From: Bacillota bacterium
Lineage (GTDB): Bacteria; Bacillota; Desulfotomaculia; Desulfotomaculales; Desulfohalotomaculaceae
Assembly (NCBI GenBank): GCA_009711615.1
Contig: VENI01000006.1
Span: 248,001 to 312,000 of the forward strand
Direction: 5' to 3'
DNA: 64,000 nt
Positions 1 to 7,927 of this stretch are shown one piece after another. A program made the position numbers and the translations under genes. A model generated the notes under the pieces. It ran no database searches. It saw only the letters and a program-made list of their open reading frames with translations, and was not told where the DNA came from. Position 1 is the first letter of the stretch. Each line of letters starts with the position of its first letter.

Positions 1-382
1 CGCACTTATACAGTTGCCGGGCCGCTTCTTTAGAGTCATAAGCCTCACGCACTGGTTTGTACCTATCGACCATCATTAATTTGCAGTGATCCATAATAGA
101 TTCTTTCCAGTTGTTATAAGCACGGAACTTTGCTGTATACCACACCTTCTTGCCGTGTTCATACTCCATATGTGGGCACTCTACATAACCGCAGGGGCCT
201 TCTCCCTTAATACCGAACAGGTTGTAACTGCACTTTTTGGTTTTTTTGTCTGCCGGCACATCTTTTCCCCAACCGCTTTCCAGCGCAGCCTGAGCGATTA
301 TGGTGCTGGCAAATACTCCTGTTTCTCGGTAGCATCTTTGGGCGTGGGGAGCTATTTCCCTAATGAATTCATATTGATGCAT
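1..382 (-). CDS. Glucosaminidase (GH73, FlgJ-like) N-terminal part, runs off the left edge
   Basis: The reading frame on the minus strand opens at ATG 382 behind a clear ribosome binding site (AGGAAGGTG) and stays open to base 1, so 127 codons of the N-terminal part are visible. The translation carries the GH73 hallmark AQAALESGWG near residue 35, with the predicted catalytic Glu, followed by SYNLFGIKG and a later FRAYNNWKESIMDH stretch, all typical of endo-beta-N-acetylglucosaminidases that cut peptidoglycan, including FlgJ-type flagellar muramidases. No signal peptide is present in the visible N-terminus, so export must use another route or the protein may be phage- or spore-derived. It is divergent from fixA. 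The family call is firm; the physiological role is open. Confidence 0.8.
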   Translation of the reverse strand, partial: MHQYEFIREIAPHAQRCYRETGVFASTIIAQAALESGWGKDVPADKKTKKCSYNLFGIKGEGPCGYVECPHMEYEHGKKVWYTAKFRAYNNWKESIMDHCKLMMVDRYKPVREAYDSKEAARQLYKC

Positions 383-676
383 ACAATCACCTTCCTATAT
401 TTTTGCTTTACTATATGAAGACATTGTAAAAGATGTGTAAATTAAACATATTTTACTATTCTGCAATGCCTGAGTAGTAGATTAAATTGTGTCAAAATCT
501 TCAAAATTAACTTTATTTTAAAGGTTGAAGTTTATGCTGCATACTGCTACACTATTTTAAAGTATTACTATTTTTTAATATATGAAAAATAAAGTCATAC
601 TGTGATTTACTTAACAGTTCTGAAAAATACTCTATGTTAAACTGCAACTAGGAAAGTCTGTAGAGAGGTGATTAAT

Positions 677-1477
677 GTGCATATTGTTGTCTGTGTAAAG
701 CAGGTTCCAGATACTACCGAAGTAAAAATTGATCCGGAAACCAACACTTTAGATCGTTCCAGTGCTCCGGCCATTATTAACCCTTATGATGCTCATGCGG
801 TTGATGAGGCGGTACGGTTAAAAGAACAGCATGGAGGAAAGGTAACCATTATTTCTATGGGTCCTCCTGGGGCGGTGGAAGTTATAAAAAAATGTATTGA
901 ACTGGGTGCAGATGAAGGATATTTACTCAGTGACAGGAAGTTTGCTGGTTCTGACACCCTGGCCACCAGTTATATTTTAGCTAAAGGAATTGAAACAATC
1001 TGTCAAGATAACCCATTTCAGCTAATCTTTTGTGGAAAGCAAGCTATTGATGGTGACACTGCCCAAGTGGGTCCGGGAATTGCCCGGAGGCTGTTAATAC
1101 CCCAACTGACTTATGTAAATGAAGTTACAGCAGTAGATTCAGCAAAAGAAGTTATTACAGTGCACCGTAAGCTGGATGACGGATATGAGGTAGTGGAAGC
1201 TAAAATGCCATGCTTAATTACAGTGGAAAAAGAAATCAACCAGTTGAGATATTCTTCCTTACCTAACATGCTGCGGGCAGCACGTTACCAACCCCATATG
1301 TTAAATGCCGATGAACTAAATGCAGATGTAACAAACATGGGACTTAAAGGCTCGCCAACCTCTGTGGCCAAAATATTTGCGCCAGAACAGAGAGGTGAAG
1401 GAGAAATCATTGCGGGTAGCAATGATGAAACCATTAATCAATTAATACAAAAACTATCGGACCAAATGGCTAAATAA
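677..1477 (+). CDS. fixA: Electron transfer flavoprotein beta subunit (FixA/EtfB)
   Basis: The 266-residue product begins HIVVCVKQVPDTTEVK, the standard EtfB N-terminus, and carries the AMP/FAD-binding region ending DTAQVGPGIARRL near residue 135. EtfB pairs with FixB to form the flavin-containing heterodimer that bifurcates electrons from NADH to ferredoxin and, through FixC/FixX, to quinone. I chose GTG 677 because AGAGGTGAT lies six bases upstream and the protein then starts like its family; a longer GTG start at 668 lies inside that ribosome binding site. It leads a four-gene operon with tight spacing. The 294 bases before it, shared with the divergent glucosaminidase gene, are AT-rich and show no element I can name. 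Confidence 0.93.
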   Translation: MHIVVCVKQVPDTTEVKIDPETNTLDRSSAPAIINPYDAHAVDEAVRLKEQHGGKVTIISMGPPGAVEVIKKCIELGADEGYLLSDRKFAGSDTLATSYILAKGIETICQDNPFQLIFCGKQAIDGDTAQVGPGIARRLLIPQLTYVNEVTAVDSAKEVITVHRKLDDGYEVVEAKMPCLITVEKEINQLRYSSLPNMLRAARYQPHMLNADELNADVTNMGLKGSPTSVAKIFAPEQRGEGEIIAGSNDETINQLIQKLSDQMAK

Positions 1478-1498
1478 TATTTAATCGGGGTGATAAAG

Positions 1499-2782
1499 GT
1501 GGTAGTTAAAATATCTTCTGCGTGCATGGGCTGTGAAGCCTGCGTGGCTGAATGTCCGCACCAGGCGTTATATATGAACGATGAAGGGCAGTGCAATGTG
1601 CTGGAGAATGACTGTGTTGATTGTGGCCAGTGTGTTGATGTCTGCCCCGTAGCAGCGATAAGTTTACCCCAAAGGGCTGAAAGCAAGGAACAAAGTAATA
1701 ATACAAGTGATAAGAATGTTATAAGTGAGAATAAGACTGAAGAGAAAGCAGTGAAGCTTGAGGGTGACCTGTCCAAATATCAGGGAGTTTGGGTATTTAT
1801 TGAACAGCGGGAAGGTGAAATTGCATCGGTATCGCTGGAACTACTTGGTGCTGGCAGAGAGTTGGCAGATAAATTGGGCGTAGAACTCTCTGGAGTGCTA
1901 CTAGGCAGTGAGATTGCGGATAAAGCAAATAACCTTTATCAATACGGTGCGGACAAAGTGTATCTGCTTGAACATCCTGGTCTGAAGTATTACCGTACAG
2001 AAACCTACATGCAAAATTTTGTGCAGCTTGTGCAGAAGTACAATCCTGAAGTTATCTTAATGGGTGCCACCACCACTGGTCGTGATCTGGCGGGGGCAGT
2101 GGCAACTGACCTTGGTACCGGCCTGACAGCAGATTGTACCGCTCTCGATATTGATCCAGAAGAACGTTTACTTTTGGCCACCCGGCCTGCCTTCGGCGGT
2201 AATATTATGGCTACCATTGTATCTAAAAAACACCGTCCGCAAATGGCCACTGTACGTTCGAAGGTGATGAAAATGCCTAAACCTATTTTTGAGCAGCAGG
2301 GTGAACTTGTAAAAGTAGATGTGGAAATTGATGAGTCACAGTTACTAACCAAAGTACGAGAAATAGTACAGCAAGCAGGGGATAAAGTTAACCTGCAGGA
2401 TGCTGAAATAATTGTTGCCGGAGGACGTGGATTAGGGGATGGCGATAACTTTAAGGTATGCTATGACCTGGCCAAGTCAATTGGAGCCCAGGTGGGAGCG
2501 TCAAGGGCCGCTGTTGAAGCAGGTTGGATAGATCATAAATATCAAGTTGGTCAAACAGGGGTGACAGTGGCTCCCAAAATATATATTGCACTGGGTATAT
2601 CCGGGGCTATTCAGCATCTGGTTGGTATTAGAGGTTCAGACATTATTATTGCAGTTAATACCGACCCAGAGGCACCGATATTTAAAGAGTGTACCTATGG
2701 AATTGTCGGAGATGCATTGGAAATTGCACCTTTACTGAAACAACCGTTACAGCAACTGCTGGCAGATAAAAAAGCCAGTTGA
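1499..2782 (+). CDS. fixB: Electron transfer flavoprotein alpha subunit with N-terminal 2[4Fe-4S] ferredoxin domain (FixB/EtfA)
   Basis: The product (about 427 residues) joins two parts. Residues 1-60 are a bacterial-type ferredoxin with two four-cysteine motifs (CMGCEACVAECP and CVDCGQCVDVCP). After a polar linker of about 30 residues comes a full ETF alpha chain, ending in the FAD-binding region with GGRGLGDGDNF, SRAAVEAGWI and QVGQTGVTVAPKIYIA. The fused ferredoxin probably takes the low-potential electron from bifurcation. Start GTG 1499 follows GGGGTGAT; GTG 1490 is an alternative three codons upstream. It follows fixA by 21 bases and precedes fixC by 18. Ferredoxin-fused EtfA is known in several anaerobic Firmicutes; the fusion here is seen directly. 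Confidence 0.93.
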   Translation: MVVKISSACMGCEACVAECPHQALYMNDEGQCNVLENDCVDCGQCVDVCPVAAISLPQRAESKEQSNNTSDKNVISENKTEEKAVKLEGDLSKYQGVWVFIEQREGEIASVSLELLGAGRELADKLGVELSGVLLGSEIADKANNLYQYGADKVYLLEHPGLKYYRTETYMQNFVQLVQKYNPEVILMGATTTGRDLAGAVATDLGTGLTADCTALDIDPEERLLLATRPAFGGNIMATIVSKKHRPQMATVRSKVMKMPKPIFEQQGELVKVDVEIDESQLLTKVREIVQQAGDKVNLQDAEIIVAGGRGLGDGDNFKVCYDLAKSIGAQVGASRAAVEAGWIDHKYQVGQTGVTVAPKIYIALGISGAIQHLVGIRGSDIIIAVNTDPEAPIFKECTYGIVGDALEIAPLLKQPLQQLLADKKAS

Positions 2783-2800
2783 AGGAGGGTGAGTTGATTT

Positions 2801-4096
2801 ATGCCTAAGAAATTTGACGCCATCGTGGTGGGTGCAGGAATGGCCGGTTTGGCCGCCGCCTATAAAATGTCCAGTGAAGGTTTGTCGGTGGTAGTTATTG
2901 AGCGGGGGGATTACCCCGGGGCCAAGAATGTAATGGGTGGCGTGCTTTACCGTTCCATGATGGAAGAACTAATACCAGAATTCTGGAAAGAAGCCCCCTT
3001 GCAGAGGCCAGTGGTAGAACAAAGATTTTGGATGTTAGACAAGCAGTCTGTTGTAACCAGTGGCTACAAGGACGAATCATGGGCTGAAGAGCCCTATAAT
3101 TGTTTTACAGTTTTTAGGGGTGAATTTGATCGGTGGTTTGCTAAAAAGTGCGAAGAAAAAGGGGCACTGATTATTAATGAAACCCTGGTGGAAAGCTGTA
3201 TTGTTGACGATGGAAAGGTAATAGGGGTGCAGACAAATCGCCCTGAAGGAGATCTGTATGCCAATGTAGTGGTGCTGGCCGATGGAGTAAATTCATTACT
3301 GGGTAAACAATTGGGTTTTCACCGTGAGTGGGAACCACAGCAGGTAGCACTGGCGGTGATGGAAGAGTTAAAACTACCGGAAGAAGTAATTGAAGACAGG
3401 TTTAACCTAGAACCGGGTATGGGAACAACTATTGAGTTATTTGGGCAGGGTACCATGGGTATGGTAGGTACTGCCTTTATATATACTAACAAACAGCATA
3501 TTTCTATTGGGGTTGGTGCACTGTTATCTCAAATTAGGGAAAAACAGGTGCAGCCATATCAACTACTGGAGAACTTAAAACAGCACCCAGCAGTACGCCC
3601 GTTGGTTAGAGGGGCAGAACCAGTGGAATATTATGCCCATCTAATTCCCGAGGGAGGCTATAACTCCATCCCTAAACTAGTCAGTGATGGTGTGGTTGTG
3701 GTTGGGGATGCTGCACAACTGGTAAATGGTATTCACCGGGAAGGTAGTAATATGGCCATGACTTCCGGGCGATTGGCGGCAGAAGCAGTTATCCATGCCT
3801 GTAATATGGGTCATTTTGATAGAGATGCATTGTCCAGTTACGAAAACGAATTAAACAACAGTTTTGTGATTAAAGATCTGGAAAAGTATAAAGATGCCTC
3901 ACATCTATTAGAGTCAAACCCCCGTTACTTTAACAACTATATACCAACTGCTAATATGGCGCTGCGTGAAATGCTTACTGTGGATGGTGTAAGTAAAAAG
4001 CAAAAACAAAAGAAACTGACTAAAAGTATCTTGGGCAAAAACGGCTTATTTACCTTAGGCAAAGATATTTACCAAATGTGGAAGGCGGTGAGATAA
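2801..4096 (+). CDS. fixC: FixC-family flavoprotein:quinone oxidoreductase
   Basis: The 431-residue product opens with a Rossmann FAD motif (VVGAGMAGLAAAYKM, residues 9-23, then VVVIERG), has the second FAD contact VVVVGDAAQLVNG near residue 305, and ends in a basic tail. This is the FixC/ETF-quinone oxidoreductase family, which takes electrons from the EtfAB dimer and passes them with FixX to menaquinone at the membrane. There is no transmembrane helix; attachment is expected through an amphipathic surface. ATG 2801 follows GGAGGGTGAG. It overlaps nothing and is followed directly by fixX, whose ribosome binding site is inside its last codons. Confidence 0.93.
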   Translation: MPKKFDAIVVGAGMAGLAAAYKMSSEGLSVVVIERGDYPGAKNVMGGVLYRSMMEELIPEFWKEAPLQRPVVEQRFWMLDKQSVVTSGYKDESWAEEPYNCFTVFRGEFDRWFAKKCEEKGALIINETLVESCIVDDGKVIGVQTNRPEGDLYANVVVLADGVNSLLGKQLGFHREWEPQQVALAVMEELKLPEEVIEDRFNLEPGMGTTIELFGQGTMGMVGTAFIYTNKQHISIGVGALLSQIREKQVQPYQLLENLKQHPAVRPLVRGAEPVEYYAHLIPEGGYNSIPKLVSDGVVVVGDAAQLVNGIHREGSNMAMTSGRLAAEAVIHACNMGHFDRDALSSYENELNNSFVIKDLEKYKDASHLLESNPRYFNNYIPTANMALREMLTVDGVSKKQKQKKLTKSILGKNGLFTLGKDIYQMWKAVR

Positions 4097-4098
4097 TA

Positions 4099-4395
4099 AT
4101 GGGCAAAAAAGCGAAGGAAGTAAATGTAGATGATAAACTTTATCTTAACCGCTTTAAAGCAGACGAAAAATCTCACCTGACAATAATTGACCCTGAAATT
4201 TGCAGAGATAAATGTACTAACAAAGACTGTACTGTGTTTTGCCCGGCAAAGGTATACGAATGGAGAGACGGGCGCATAATGGTGGGTTTTGAAGGGTGTC
4301 TAGAATGTGGTGCATGCAGAATTGCCTGCCCCCATAAAAACATTGAGTGGAGTTATCCCCGTGGAGGGTATGGGGTGCAGTTTAAGTTAGCATAG
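4099..4395 (+). CDS. fixX: Ferredoxin-like FixX
   Basis: A 98-residue ferredoxin-like protein with CRDKCTNKDCTVFCP and CLECGACRIACPH motifs and the C-terminal WSYPRGGYGVQFK tail that marks FixX. It completes the FixABCX complex by carrying the cluster that links FixC to the flavoprotein. ATG 4099 is preferred: GGCGGTGAG lies upstream, and the product matches the family length, whereas an in-frame ATG at 4078 would place that ribosome binding site within the coding region. The gene is the last of the operon; a hairpin with a T-run at 4462-4497 follows. Confidence 0.92.
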   Translation: MGKKAKEVNVDDKLYLNRFKADEKSHLTIIDPEICRDKCTNKDCTVFCPAKVYEWRDGRIMVGFEGCLECGACRIACPHKNIEWSYPRGGYGVQFKLA

Positions 4396-4399
4396 AAGA

Positions 4400-4454
4400 G
4401 ACATGGGGACGTTTCGTTTGTCTCCCCGGGGGACAAACGAAACGTCCCCATGTC
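4400..4454. repeat. Isolated REP-like palindrome with 23-bp perfect arms
   Basis: The arms at 4400-4422 and 4432-4454 are exact inverted copies (GACATGGGGACG...) around a nine-base centre that is itself CCCCGGGG. It lies just past the fixX stop and has no T-run of its own. The GGGGACGTTTCGTTTGTC core resembles the dispersed palindromes I know from Desulfotomaculum-like genomes and from REP elements moved by RAYT transposases; that link is by resemblance only. No transposase is nearby. Confidence 0.75.
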
Positions 4455-4461
4455 CCCCAAG

Positions 4462-4497
4462 GGCCTATGAACATTAACAGTTGGTAGGCCTTTTTTT
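4462..4497 (+). terminator. Probable rho-independent terminator of fixABCX
   Basis: GGCCTA at 4462-4467 pairs with TAGGCC at 4485-4490, followed by seven T at 4491-4497. The stem is short and its loop contains the stop codon of the convergent phosphatase gene, so the two transcripts overlap here. Confidence 0.55.
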
Positions 4498-5121
4498 AAT
4501 CCACTGGATGATATCTTTAAAACTGGTATAGGGAATAGCGGGAACGTTTTTATCCTGGCAGTAAGAGAGCAGTGAATTTTTTGCAAAAACCACATCAGCT
4601 TCATGGCAGACACAGGTGTCAGAGTAACCGTCTCCAGCATACACTGCTAAAGTACTCTTCTCTTTTAATTTGTGTAAAAGCGTTTTTTTGCAGGTGCCAC
4701 ACTTCCCGCATTGGTCATTTAAATGAGTACAGGATATTGAATAACCGCTGTTATCTGCAACCAATTCATTTGCATATACCACTAAATCCCCAAGTCCATG
4801 CCGTTGTAAAATATATTTAATCAATAAGCCATAACCGTCGCTTAGAATATATATCGAGTAATTTTTATCATTACATAGTTGAACAAAGTCTGCAAAATAG
4901 TCGTCCAATTCAATGGTGTCTAGCAGACGGTAAATATCAGTTATGGTGGCATCAAAAAGTTGAAAGGTTTTATTGGCCACTTGCTCGGTGGATAACTCAC
5001 CTCGTTCCCACTGATCATTTAATTCTTTCCAACCGGGACGGCAGAACTTCTTTACCATAGTTGCCACCACATCATCCTTTGTAACTGTTCCATCAAAATC
5101 CAAAAAGAAAACTTGTTTCAT
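4474..5121 (-). CDS. MtnX-like HAD-superfamily phosphatase
   Basis: This 215-residue protein begins with the HAD nucleophile motif FFLDFDGTVTKDD (Asp at residues 8 and 10), has motif II in YILSDGYG and motif III/IV in YAGDGYSDTCVCHEADVVFA. The whole plan, including the late PYTSFKDI, fits the MtnX/SerB-like HAD-IB group, whose best known member dephosphorylates 2-hydroxy-3-keto-5-methylthiopentenyl-1-phosphate in methionine salvage. No other salvage gene is adjacent, so the substrate is not settled; phosphoserine or a related phosphate ester is possible. A CGKCGTC cysteine cluster near residue 145 could bind zinc. The ribosome binding site GGAGGCAAAAATT supports ATG 5121. Confidence 0.8.
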   Translation of the reverse strand: MKQVFFLDFDGTVTKDDVVATMVKKFCRPGWKELNDQWERGELSTEQVANKTFQLFDATITDIYRLLDTIELDDYFADFVQLCNDKNYSIYILSDGYGLLIKYILQRHGLGDLVVYANELVADNSGYSISCTHLNDQCGKCGTCKKTLLHKLKEKSTLAVYAGDGYSDTCVCHEADVVFAKNSLLSYCQDKNVPAIPYTSFKDIIQWIKKRPTNC

Positions 5122-5326
5122 AATTTTTGCCTCCTACTTTAATGGTATAAATTAATCTGGTCTCCGTCAATATATTTACGTCAAGAAATTGAACACACCA
5201 AACATACTAATTGTTAGAGAATATTTAGTCAGCTAAAAGGAAGTTCTCCTTTCGATGTCGAATCATAATCTAATTACGATATATCGAATTTAATAAAAAT
5301 TTTTGATAAAGTTAGGAGTGAATTTT

Positions 5327-6406
5327 ATGGATATCCGCTTAGAAGAAATTCCACAAGAAGAACAAAGACCATTATTTGAAGATGCAGGGAAACTGGGTTT
5401 TGGTAGTATTTTTACCGACCGAATGCTCACTATCAATTACAATAAGGATAAAGGCTGGCACGATGCTTCCATAGAAAAGTATAAACCCTTTTCAATGGAT
5501 CCGGCAGCTTGTGTACTACATTACTCTCAAGAAATATTTGAAGGCCTTAAGGCCTATGTATCTGAAGATGGACGGGTATTGATGTTCCGCCCAGAAGAAA
5601 ATGTGCGTCGGATGAACCGTTCTGCAAAGCGCATGTGTATGCCAGAAATTCCTGAACAAGACTTTCTGAAAGCAATGAAAGAGTTAATAGTGGCTGAAAA
5701 ACGCTGGATTCCCAAGGCGCCGGGCACATCGTTATATGTGCGTCCCACCATGTTAGGGACAGAAGCCTTTTTAGGGGTACATCCTGCAGCGGAATACCTA
5801 TTCTATATCATCTTATCCCCAGTTGGACCATACTTTAAGGGTGGCTTTAATCCGGTGAGTATTTATGTGGAAGATACGCTGGTTCGTGCTGCTGTGGGCG
5901 GCGTTGGCGATGTTAAAACCGGCGGTAATTATGCAGCTAGTTTGAAGGCTGGCCTCAAAGCACAGGAGAAAGGATTCTCCCAAGTGCTGTGGCTGGATGC
6001 TAAAGAACATAAGTATATAGAAGAAGTAGGTGCCATGAACATCTTCTTAGTGTATGGTGATAAACTGGTTACCCCGCCACTTAATGGTTCAATTTTACCT
6101 GGAATAACCAGGGCGTCAATTTTAGAGTTAGCTAGAGACATGGGTTATCAGCCCGAGGAAAAGGCTATTACAATTGATGAGGCACTTGAGGATATTAAAA
6201 ATGGCAAGATCACAGAAGTGTTTGGTGCTGGTACAGCAGCTGTGGTTTCGCCGGTAGGCTCACTGTACTATCGCGATCAGAACATTGTTATTAACGATAA
6301 CCAAGTTGGTGATGTAACTAAGAAAATTTACCAACGACTGGTGGATATCCAGTATGGCCGAGCTGAAGATAAGTTTGGATGGGTGCATGAACTGGGAAGA
6401 ATATAA
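5327..6406 (+). CDS. ilvE: Branched-chain amino acid aminotransferase
   Basis: A PLP-dependent class IV aminotransferase of 359 residues. The catalytic lysine sits in GDVKTGGNYAAS near residue 200, and ALHYSQEIFEGLKAY-like and YVRPTMLGTE segments are in place. It catalyses the last step of leucine, isoleucine and valine synthesis, and the first of their breakdown, using 2-oxoglutarate. ATG 5327 follows TTAGGAGTG; an in-frame upstream start at 5303 lacks a ribosome binding site. The gene is monocistronic with a strong terminator. The 205-base leader has a small AAAGGA/TCCTTT hairpin but none of the T-box landmarks often seen upstream of branched-chain genes. Confidence 0.93.
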   Translation: MDIRLEEIPQEEQRPLFEDAGKLGFGSIFTDRMLTINYNKDKGWHDASIEKYKPFSMDPAACVLHYSQEIFEGLKAYVSEDGRVLMFRPEENVRRMNRSAKRMCMPEIPEQDFLKAMKELIVAEKRWIPKAPGTSLYVRPTMLGTEAFLGVHPAAEYLFYIILSPVGPYFKGGFNPVSIYVEDTLVRAAVGGVGDVKTGGNYAASLKAGLKAQEKGFSQVLWLDAKEHKYIEEVGAMNIFLVYGDKLVTPPLNGSILPGITRASILELARDMGYQPEEKAITIDEALEDIKNGKITEVFGAGTAAVVSPVGSLYYRDQNIVINDNQVGDVTKKIYQRLVDIQYGRAEDKFGWVHELGRI

Positions 6407-6419
6407 TAAACAACTTCTA

Positions 6420-6449
6420 GGGGCTTGTATTAACAAGCCCCAGTTTTTT
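6420..6449 (+). terminator. Rho-independent terminator after ilvE
   Basis: GGGGCTTGT (6420-6428) pairs with ACAAGCCCC (6433-6441); six T follow at 6444-6449. Confidence 0.9.
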
Positions 6450-6464
6450 GGTATAATATTAGTA

Positions 6465-6486
6465 CAGGAGTTAGGAGTCAGAATAA
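6465..6486. repeat. Dispersed AGGAGTCAG-type repeat, copy 1
   Basis: The stretch contains AGGAGTTAGGAGTCAGAAT. The same word with small variations recurs at several other places in the window. Here it lies between the ilvE terminator and the next gene. Confidence 0.7.
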
Positions 6487-6680
6487 AAAAATAAAAATCT
6501 TTAAAAACAGGCTTAACATATGTACATGAAGTATTCTGGATTGAGACTACTGTATTTTTGAATATATAGGAACTTTGATAAATTTTACTGGTGCTATATA
6601 ATTATAGGAAAATACTAGTTGAAAATTGTCGAAGGTTATGATTTACTGTAATAGTTAACATAATTTTGGAGGGAAGATTG

Positions 6681-7631
6681 TTGAAATTACCAGAATTGCG
6701 TATAGGAAACTTGGCACCAAAATTTCCTATTATACAGGGGGGTATGGCGGTCCGTGTATCAACGGCCCCATTAGCTGGTGCTGTGGCTAAAGCTGGTGGT
6801 ATAGGTATAATTGCTGCCACAGGCATGTCTTTGGAAGAGCTAAAGCAAGAAATTCGTGAAGCACGAAAAATAGCTGGGGACGGTATCATTGGTATTAACA
6901 TTATGTATGCCGCTAGGCAGTTTGCTGATCTGGTACATACAGCAATAAGTGAGAAAATTGACGCTGTATTTACCGGTGCAGGTTTTTCGCGGGATATATA
7001 CCGCTGGGGCAAGGAATCGGGTGTACCCATTGTACCCATAGTATCTTCAGCTAAAGCGGCCCGGATGGCAGAAAAATTTGGTGCAGCTGCAGTAGTGGCT
7101 GAGGGTACCGAAGCTGGGGGTCACCTTGGCACTGACCGTTCAGTTAAGGAAATTTTACCAGAGATTAAAGAAAAGGTTAGTATTCCAGTGATTGCTGCCG
7201 GCGGCGTAGTAACTGGCCAGGATATGGCTGATATGGTCAAACTGGGGGCTGATGGAGTGCAGATGGCCACCAGATTTGTGATGAGTGAAGAATGTACAGT
7301 GTCTGACCAGTTTAAAGAAATGTATATGAATGCCAAAGAAGACGATGTGGTACTGATTAAAAGCCCGGTGGGACTACCTGGCAGGGCGCTGAACAATCCC
7401 TTTGTAAAGGCGATGCAGAATGGGGATGCTCCACGTCCAGAAACGTGTGAAAACTGTCTAAAAGAATGCTCCAGGGACTATTGCATTATGAAAGCACTAA
7501 CTAATTCCTGCGAGGGTAAAGTAAATGAGGGTGTTGTTTTCTCCGGTATAAATGTACATAAGGTTAACGACATTCTACCCGTAAGTAAAATATTTGACCG
7601 CTTACTAAATGAATATGCTGTAGCGATATAA
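6681..7631 (+). CDS. Nitronate monooxygenase / FabK-like FMN protein (NPD family)
   Basis: The product (about 316 residues) is a TIM-barrel FMN enzyme of the 2-nitropropane dioxygenase family: PIIQGGMAVRVS at the N-terminus, VAEGTEAGGHLGT near residue 140 with the family histidine, and IAAGGVVTGQDMADM and GADGVQMATRF for FMN phosphate binding. Members are either nitronate monooxygenases or FabK-type enoyl-ACP reductases. No fatty-acid genes are adjacent, so I leave the activity open. The C-terminal part has a cysteine cluster (CENCLKECSRDYC) that may bind metal. TTG 6681 follows GGAGGGAAG; TTG 6678 is the alternative. A TGTCGAA word at 6627-6633 resembles a Spo0A box but is too short to weigh. 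Confidence 0.85.
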   Translation: MKLPELRIGNLAPKFPIIQGGMAVRVSTAPLAGAVAKAGGIGIIAATGMSLEELKQEIREARKIAGDGIIGINIMYAARQFADLVHTAISEKIDAVFTGAGFSRDIYRWGKESGVPIVPIVSSAKAARMAEKFGAAAVVAEGTEAGGHLGTDRSVKEILPEIKEKVSIPVIAAGGVVTGQDMADMVKLGADGVQMATRFVMSEECTVSDQFKEMYMNAKEDDVVLIKSPVGLPGRALNNPFVKAMQNGDAPRPETCENCLKECSRDYCIMKALTNSCEGKVNEGVVFSGINVHKVNDILPVSKIFDRLLNEYAVAI

Positions 7632-7640
7632 ATTAAAAAA

Positions 7641-7675
7641 TCAGGAGTTGGTAGTCAGGAGTTAGTAGTTAGAAT
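7641..7675. repeat. Dispersed AGGAGTCAG-type repeat, copy 2
   Basis: A run of AGGAGTTGGTAGTCAGGAG with a further GTTAGTAGTTAG, directly after the flavoprotein stop codon. Confidence 0.7.
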
Positions 7676-7694
7676 AAAAACCGAAGAAATTAAC

Positions 7695-7724
7695 AATAAA
7701 TCCTCGGGCAACCGAGGATTTATT
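7695..7724 (+). terminator. Strong hairpin after the NPD-family gene
   Basis: AATAAATCCTCGG (7695-7707) pairs perfectly with CCGAGGATTTATT (7712-7724) around GCAA. The right arm ends in T-rich sequence. Confidence 0.75.
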
Positions 7725-7822
7725 TGCTTTAAACGGTCAAAATTTCAGGGTGAATGGTCGGTATGTCCTTGTAAATGGTGTATACAATTTAAAAAGTCGC
7801 TTTTCGCAGGTGTGCTGTGGTT

Positions 7823-7856
7823 CGGCGGGCAAATCAGTCATCTCGCCGCTTTTTTA
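7823..7856 (+). terminator. Second terminator-like hairpin in the acs leader
   Basis: CGGCG (7823-7827) pairs with CGCCG (7844-7848), with a T-run at 7850-7855. With the preceding 80 bases it could form a short leader or small RNA ahead of acs, but I recognise no known family. Confidence 0.5.
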
Positions 7857-7927
7857 TTTCATTAATGTGTTTTACTTAGTATATTAAGTGTAACACAATA
7901 ATTCGGAAATATTGAGGAGGCGGAAAG

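Noticed and set aside
86..418. 110-codon frame on the plus strand at the left edge
   Set aside because: It is the antisense of the glucosaminidase gene, which has a family motif and a ribosome binding site; this frame has neither.
5122..5326. T-box or other amino-acid riboswitch ahead of ilvE
   Set aside because: No AGGGTGGNACCGCG-type T-box sequence and no terminator; only a weak six-base hairpin.
6625..6634. TGTCGAA words before ilvE (5256) and the NPD-family gene (6627) as Spo0A boxes
   Set aside because: Seven-base matches are expected several times by chance in 64 kb, and the flanking bases do not extend the match.
7737..7841. 34-codon minus-strand frame ahead of acs
   Set aside because: Only a weak GGCGAG before the ATG and no recognisable product; the terminator hairpin overlaps its start.
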